NCBI GenBank assembly: GCA_005773095.1
Contig: SXHT01000108.1
Coordinates: 1 to 18,948 of the forward strand
DNA length: 18,948 bases
Reading direction: 5' to 3'
Origin: Planctomycetaceae bacterium
GTDB lineage: Bacteria > Planctomycetota > Planctomycetia > Pirellulales > PALSA-1355
The notes under the pieces were generated by a model. It had not been told where the DNA came from, made no database searches, and was given only the letters and a program-made list of their open reading frames with translations. Position numbers and translations under genes: made by a program. Shown here one piece after another: positions 15,306 through 18,948 of the stretch (positions within the stretch are counted from its first letter, which is position 1; every line of letters starts with the position of its first letter).

Positions 15306-15603
15306 CGGTTGCAGCTCCTGCAGTAACCGTTCACCGGCCAGGAGAGGGGGACAGGCACATTTTCCCGGGAACCACGTTGGACAACCTTCTGACAGAACGA
15401 GGCACCTCTCGCGAATCCGCCGGGAAAATGAGCCAGTCCCCGGCCCGTGAACGGTTACGCTCCTGCAAACCAGAGCCGCCGGGGCCGAACACCGGCCTCT
15501 GTCGACTTCCGCGGCAGCTAACTGGTTATCTGTTACCCTTCATGAAGAACGTTTTGCGAATCACACGCTGGACGACATTCCTATTCCGTTGCGGGGATCC
15601 ATT
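15306..15603. other. Non-coding gap with MITE/REP-like element and a hairpin
   Basis: The roughly 300-nt stretch between the dockerin/PEP-CTERM gene and the DUF1559 gene holds no convincing gene. It contains the inverted-repeat element at 15323-15458. There is also a separate hairpin at 15471-15501 (CAGAG/CTCTG outer and GCCGG/CCGGC inner stem, with a 2-nt bulge), which has no T-tract and so is only a weak terminator candidate for the gene ending at 15604. Confidence 0.55.
15323..15458. repeat. 136-bp MITE/REP-like element with long inverted ends
   Basis: GTAACCGTTCAC at 15323-15334 is matched perfectly in inverse by GTGAACGGTTAC at 15447-15458. The likeness continues inward: GGGGGACAGGCACATTTTCCCGG on the left (written here in parts: GGGGGACAGG, CACATTTTCCCGG) against the complement of CCGGGAAAATG-AGCCAGTCCCC on the right, leaving a central loop of about 45-50 nt. 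It encodes nothing and lies between genes, as expected for a non-autonomous mobile or REP/RAYT-type element. No transposase is in the window. Confidence 0.65.
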
Positions 15604-16632
15604 TCAAGCGGTCCGTCGTCGGCGCCTCCGGTAAAGAGTCAACCCACAGGGAATCGCCATTGCCAAGAGCAAGATCGACGACGGCTCGGGAACCGCGGCC
15701 GCCGACAAACTGCTCCCCGCCAGGGACACAGGCGGCGTGCCTTGTCCCCAATCGGCCAACACGGGATTCAGGTCGTCCTGACCAACAAATCCATCGCCAC
15801 TGGGGTCGGCACGTAGGTCGCCCGGTGGCATATTTCCCCAGTCACCCAAGACGATGTTCAAATCGTCCTGACCGACGAACCCGTCGTCGTTCAGATCGCC
15901 GGCAAGTCCAGCCGTGGCCTCAGTGAAGATCTCCAGCTTTGGAAAATACTGCGGATCCGGTTCTTCGCCCCCAGGGGTGGGATCGCTGCCATGAAAAAGC
16001 GCGATGTTGTTGGCATCTCCGGTCGGGGCCAAAACGATGGTGACGTTCGGTGTGTTCACGGTGTCCATTGTGCCGGCAATGAACTGAGCCAGGCCGTTTG
16101 CCGCCGTCAGGTCGCTGTAAACGGCCGGGCCAAGTGGAGCTGCCGTGCCTGAGTTTCCGAGTTCGGCACTGAAATTCACAAGCGGCTTCCAATCAATTTC
16201 AAAATTAACGGTGTCCGTGCCTGTGGCCATGTCATTAAACGTCACCGTATTCAAGTCGGGATTATCCGCTACGCTCGTCCAGCCGACCAGCATGTCCTGC
16301 AAAGGGTTAGCACCTTCCGTGCTATGGAGCGTTAATCGAATGCCCGTGACAACTTCGTTGGCCGCGATCGTCGGCAGGGTGAATTGGACCAGGCCGCCGC
16401 GGGCGATGACGGTACCGTTATCATCAACCCAGCGCGTTTGCATGCCGATTTCATTGCCAAAGATGAAACCATCTCCATCGATGCCTCCTACGAAATTACT
16501 TCCAGGGGCCGTGGTTTGCACCCAAGTCTCTTCGACGAGCGTGCCCGTCAAGGTTGCGGCTCGTGTTGCGGCGGTAACGACCAATGACGCTATTACCGTC
16601 AATACAACGCCAAACGAAATGCGAGCAGTCAT
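15604..16632 (-). CDS. PEP-CTERM surface protein with dockerin-type repeats
   Basis: A 342-residue exported protein. Order of parts: signal peptide (about 1-25, ending AATRA); a beta-sandwich domain similar to DNRLRE-type modules (about 27-240, with GGLVQFTLPTIAANEVVTGI and later GWTSVADNPDLNTVTFN); two dockerin/EF-hand-like calcium loops at about 245-295 (DLNDDGFVGQDD and DPSGDGFVGQDD, each followed by a DWG); and the PEP-CTERM sorting signal VPEP at 314-317, a hydrophobic helix and an all-Arg tail. PEP-CTERM proteins are cut by exosortase and placed at the cell surface. The start at 16632 has AAAGGAG 7 nt upstream. It is a paralogue of the next upstream gene, which lacks the dockerin part. 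Confidence 0.85.
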   Translation of the reverse strand: MTARISFGVVLTVIASLVVTAATRAATLTGTLVEETWVQTTAPGSNFVGGIDGDGFIFGNEIGMQTRWVDDNGTVIARGGLVQFTLPTIAANEVVTGIRLTLHSTEGANPLQDMLVGWTSVADNPDLNTVTFNDMATGTDTVNFEIDWKPLVNFSAELGNSGTAAPLGPAVYSDLTAANGLAQFIAGTMDTVNTPNVTIVLAPTGDANNIALFHGSDPTPGGEEPDPQYFPKLEIFTEATAGLAGDLNDDGFVGQDDLNIVLGDWGNMPPGDLRADPSGDGFVGQDDLNPVLADWGQGTPPVSLAGSSLSAAAVPEPSSILLLAMAIPCGLTLYRRRRRRTA

Positions 16633-16707
16633 GGAACTTCTCCTTTGTGACGAGGAAACAAACGGGAACAATTACCTCTCCTCTGTCCCGCACCGCGCAA
16701 CACTCCA

Positions 16708-17508
16708 TCAATGCCTTACCTTCCGTCCAACGGCAACCAACCCTAGGCTACCGATCAAAAACAGCATTGCGGTATGCGGCTCCGGAACGATTTCAGTAAA
16801 GACTTCAAGCTTAGGAAAATACAGGGGATTCGGCTGCTCGCCGGCAGGGGTCGGGTCGCTGCCGTGAAAGAGGGCGATGTGATTGCTGCTCCCTGTCGGA
16901 CCCAATATCAGCGTCACCATCGGGGTCGCCGCGGTGTCAATCGTGTCGGCAATGAACTGGGCCACACCATCGGCTGGCGTCAAATCGCTGTAGACGGCCG
17001 GACTTAACGATCCGGCTGTCCCTGAGTTGCCTGGTTCGCTGCTGATGTTAACCAGCCCCTTCCAGTCGATTGCCATGCTGCCATTGTCAATGCCGTCGGC
17101 CACGTGGTTAAACGTGACGGTGTTGACGTCTGGGTTATCGGCAACGCTCGTCCAGCCAACCTGCATGCTGAGCGAAGGGTTGGCTCCTTCGGTGCTGTAC
17201 AAGGTCAACTTAATACCGGTCACAAACTCATTGGCGGCGATCGTCGGCAGGGTGACTTGAACCAGCCCGCCGCGGGCCAGGATTGTTCCGCCGCCGATAT
17301 CGACCCATCGTAATTGCATGCCGATTTCGTTGCCGGGAATTCCGCCATCCCCATCTACGCCGCTCACGAAATTGCTTCCCGAAGCATTGCTTGCCACCCA
17401 GGTTTCTTGCACCAGCGTGGCGGTGAGCGTTGCTGCACGGCTTGCGCCGGCCATCATCGAAAGACTGACGACGCCAAACAAGCCTCTGATCAAATTACGT
17501 GTCAACAT
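16708..17508 (-). CDS. PEP-CTERM surface protein, DNRLRE-like, without dockerin
   Basis: A 266-residue exported protein closely similar along its length to the downstream gene: shared GSNFV, DGDG, NEIGMQ, RWVD, LPTIAANE, LTL, STEGANP, VGWTSVADNPD, NTVTFN, NSGTA, PAVYSDLT and ALFHGSDPTP blocks. The signal peptide is residues 1-25 (ending GASRA). The PEP-CTERM signal begins directly after the beta-sandwich (VPEP at about 241-244, helix, basic end RKVRH). ATG at 17508 is preferred to an in-frame TTG two codons earlier; AGGGG lies 8 nt upstream. The two genes are a tandem duplication and, being next after the regulator, are likely its most direct targets. The ligand is unknown; a carbohydrate is plausible. 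Confidence 0.82.
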   Translation of the reverse strand: MLTRNLIRGLFGVVSLSMMAGASRAATLTATLVQETWVASNASGSNFVSGVDGDGGIPGNEIGMQLRWVDIGGGTILARGGLVQVTLPTIAANEFVTGIKLTLYSTEGANPSLSMQVGWTSVADNPDVNTVTFNHVADGIDNGSMAIDWKGLVNISSEPGNSGTAGSLSPAVYSDLTPADGVAQFIADTIDTAATPMVTLILGPTGSSNHIALFHGSDPTPAGEQPNPLYFPKLEVFTEIVPEPHTAMLFLIGSLGLVAVGRKVRH

Positions 17509-17640
17509 TAGCAATTCCCCTGTTGTGTAAAAGAAGCTGGGTAGTAAATCGATGCCGGAAATCTGCTGCTAAAAGGGGCAAGTAACTCTCATTCGCGCAT
17601 AGACGGTCTCCCTCGGGTTGGCGGTTTCGATATTGAAGAA

Positions 17641-18723
17641 CTAATCTCGACGGGCCAACGTGGCGCCGGCTTCAAAATTCACTCCGTATGTCGTGTGGAC
17701 GACCTCGGCACGTTGACTAATGGCAGCCCGAGCCGCTTCCGCGCCCAGGCGGTGATAGTGGCGATTGACTCGGGCCAGGTGCGGTTCGCTCAACTGCTCA
17801 CGCGGCAGACCGCCGATGGAAACAACCGATTTGTCTTCGGGAACTCGGATACCACTCTGCCGCAAGTCACTGATCAGGCGGCACGCCGACTGGTCGTTAA
17901 TAACGACAATGCCGGTGATCTGGTGGTCGTCGATCAACTCGCGGATCGCGCGCTCTTCTTGATCGCGCTGGGTCGCGAAGTACACACGCGGTTCAGCAAG
18001 TTCAGATTCTTGGCAGGCCCGCCGCATTCCTTCCAGCGACGCCCTGACATATTCGCTTGATTCCGCCAGCGGGCTGAACACCGCCAACTGGCGATGACCG
18101 TAAACGGCCAGCATGTGCGCGGCCAAATGACCCGAATGTTCCGCCTCGCAACACACCAGATTGAACCCCTCATGCTCACCGGATCCCGGCGGACGAAAGT
18201 CCAGAAACACGGCCTTCACCCCGGAAGCGCGAACGGCCTCGGCGACCTCGTGCGTTACGTCACGCGTGATAATCAGCGAGGAAACATCTTCCAGAAAGGC
18301 CGACAGTCGCGGCAAGAGTTGTTCATCGCGAGGGAAGATGCGGTAGGACAGGTGGAATCCCGAGTCCTGTAAGGCGGATGTCGCCCCATGCAGGACCACC
18401 TGCAGTTCCGGCTCGTACTCTGAAAAATCCCCAACGACGGCGAATCCAACGTTTCGCAGTCGAACGTTCGATGGCGCCGCTTGTTCCGCTTGACGCGACT
18501 CTTGGGGCTGGACAAAGACCCCGCGCCCCTTCTCCGGTCGCACCCAACCTTCGGAAGACAAAATCATCAGCGCCTGGCGGACCGTACCCGTCGCCACTCG
18601 GTAGCGCTCAATGAGCTCATTCTGCGAGGGAAGATATTGGCCGGGCGCAAAACTGCCATCGGTGATTCGTTGTTTGAGGTCGTCGAGGATGACCTGGTAT
18701 TTCGGTGCCGTGGTGCTGGGCAT
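17641..18723 (-). CDS. GntR-family regulator with LacI-type sugar-sensing domain
   Basis: A 360-residue transcription factor of the AraR-like layout. Residues 1-70 are a GntR winged helix: YQVILDDLKQRITDGSFAPG, then LPSQNELIERYRVATGTVRQ, ALMILSSEGWV and GRGVFV. After a short linker, residues ~85-360 form a periplasmic-binding-protein-like LacI/GalR effector domain (RNVGFAVVGDFSEYEPELQ; IITRDVTHEVAEAV; VVSIGGLP; a closing AAISQR segment). The start at 18723 fits the family and has AAGGAA 5 nt upstream. Such regulators usually bind a sugar or sugar derivative and repress neighbouring uptake and breakdown genes. It is first in a long same-strand series with 132 nt before the next gene, so it may be transcribed on its own and with it. 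Confidence 0.88.
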   Translation of the reverse strand: MPSTTAPKYQVILDDLKQRITDGSFAPGQYLPSQNELIERYRVATGTVRQALMILSSEGWVRPEKGRGVFVQPQESRQAEQAAPSNVRLRNVGFAVVGDFSEYEPELQVVLHGATSALQDSGFHLSYRIFPRDEQLLPRLSAFLEDVSSLIITRDVTHEVAEAVRASGVKAVFLDFRPPGSGEHEGFNLVCCEAEHSGHLAAHMLAVYGHRQLAVFSPLAESSEYVRASLEGMRRACQESELAEPRVYFATQRDQEERAIRELIDDHQITGIVVINDQSACRLISDLRQSGIRVPEDKSVVSIGGLPREQLSEPHLARVNRHYHRLGAEAARAAISQRAEVVHTTYGVNFEAGATLARRD

Positions 18724-18847
18724 ATCAGTTCCTTCTGCGCCGGAACGCACTGCGGCCGAAACCGGTCGCACTCGACGAGCGATTGTGCGAGATCGAACTG
18801 CAGTCATAGAGGCATGGAGAAGCAATATAGACAGGTTAGTTAGAGAT

Positions 18848-18876
18848 GTTTTAACTCATGCAGGAATGGCCGTCAA
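18848..18876 (-). promoter_or_regulatory. Possible sigma70-type promoter of the GntR-LacI gene
   Basis: Read on the minus strand, TTGACG (18876-18871) is followed after exactly 17 nt by TAAAAC (18853-18848). These match 5 of 6 and 4 of 6 consensus bases. Transcription would start near 18841, giving a leader of about 118 nt before the ATG at 18723. Planctomycete promoters are poorly defined, so this is tentative. Confidence 0.35.
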
Positions 18877-18921
18877 GAGGCCGATGGAACTGTTTCAGGA
18901 AATCGCATTTGGTTCCTTGAC

Positions 18922-18936
18922 TGAATAGGTTATTCA
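18922..18936. promoter_or_regulatory. 15-bp perfect palindrome upstream of the regulator, possible operator
   Basis: TGAATA-GGT-TATTCA is a perfect 6-bp inverted repeat with a 3-nt centre, about 45 nt upstream of the proposed -35. It is AT-rich within GC-rich DNA. It could be the binding site of the regulator itself or belong to a divergent gene just outside the window. Confidence 0.35.
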
Positions 18937-18948
18937 TATATCATCCGG

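Noticed and set aside
16145..16867. Plus-strand open frame of 240 codons across the PEP-CTERM pair
   Set aside because: Its content mirrors the duplicated minus-strand genes (the same pattern recurs at 17027-17260), so it is a shadow of the paralogues.

Overview
The window looks like chromosomal DNA of a planctomycete, most likely Pirellulales. This rests on a DUF1559 prepilin-like protein with an H-X9-DG motif followed by a small lipoprotein, two PEP-CTERM surface proteins (one with dockerin-type repeats), secreted beta-propeller proteins, a GntR-LacI hybrid regulator, and palindromic repeats scattered in and between genes. The assignment is by gene content only; there is no rRNA or tRNA.

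Left part (1-5900). The first 200 bases are non-coding and repeat-rich. Then come, on the minus strand, a stand-alone condensation-domain-like acyltransferase (201-1619) and the mutagenesis cassette imuA-imuB (4304 down to 1808). The imuB reading frame appears to carry palindromic and tandem-repeat insertions that keep it open. Divergent from imuA is an HD-domain-like protein (4495-5172), and convergent with that is a PAP2-family membrane phosphatase (5208-5888).

Right part (5980-18723). Thirteen consecutive genes or gene remnants lie on the minus strand with several overlaps or gaps of a few bases. In transcription order they are: GntR-LacI regulator; two paralogous PEP-CTERM proteins; DUF1559 pseudopilin; lipoprotein; aldo/keto reductase; a 32-residue ORF that looks like a cut-off antitoxin start; a Tat-exported beta-propeller protein; a sialidase-like protein; the remains of an alpha/beta hydrolase; a sodium:solute symporter; a 56-residue single-span membrane protein; a classical SDR; and an extended SDR. 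A 136-bp MITE/REP-like inverted-repeat element sits before the DUF1559 gene.

Taken together, the right part reads as a carbohydrate or sugar-acid use locus. Exported proteins would bind and process a glycan, the symporter (probably with the small membrane protein) would import the product, cytoplasmic dehydrogenases would oxidise it, and the GntR-LacI protein would sense it. The substrate cannot be told from the sequence. The most noteworthy items are the overlapping small membrane protein, the repeat insertions inside imuB, the paired PEP-CTERM proteins that differ by a dockerin cassette, and the internally deleted hydrolase.
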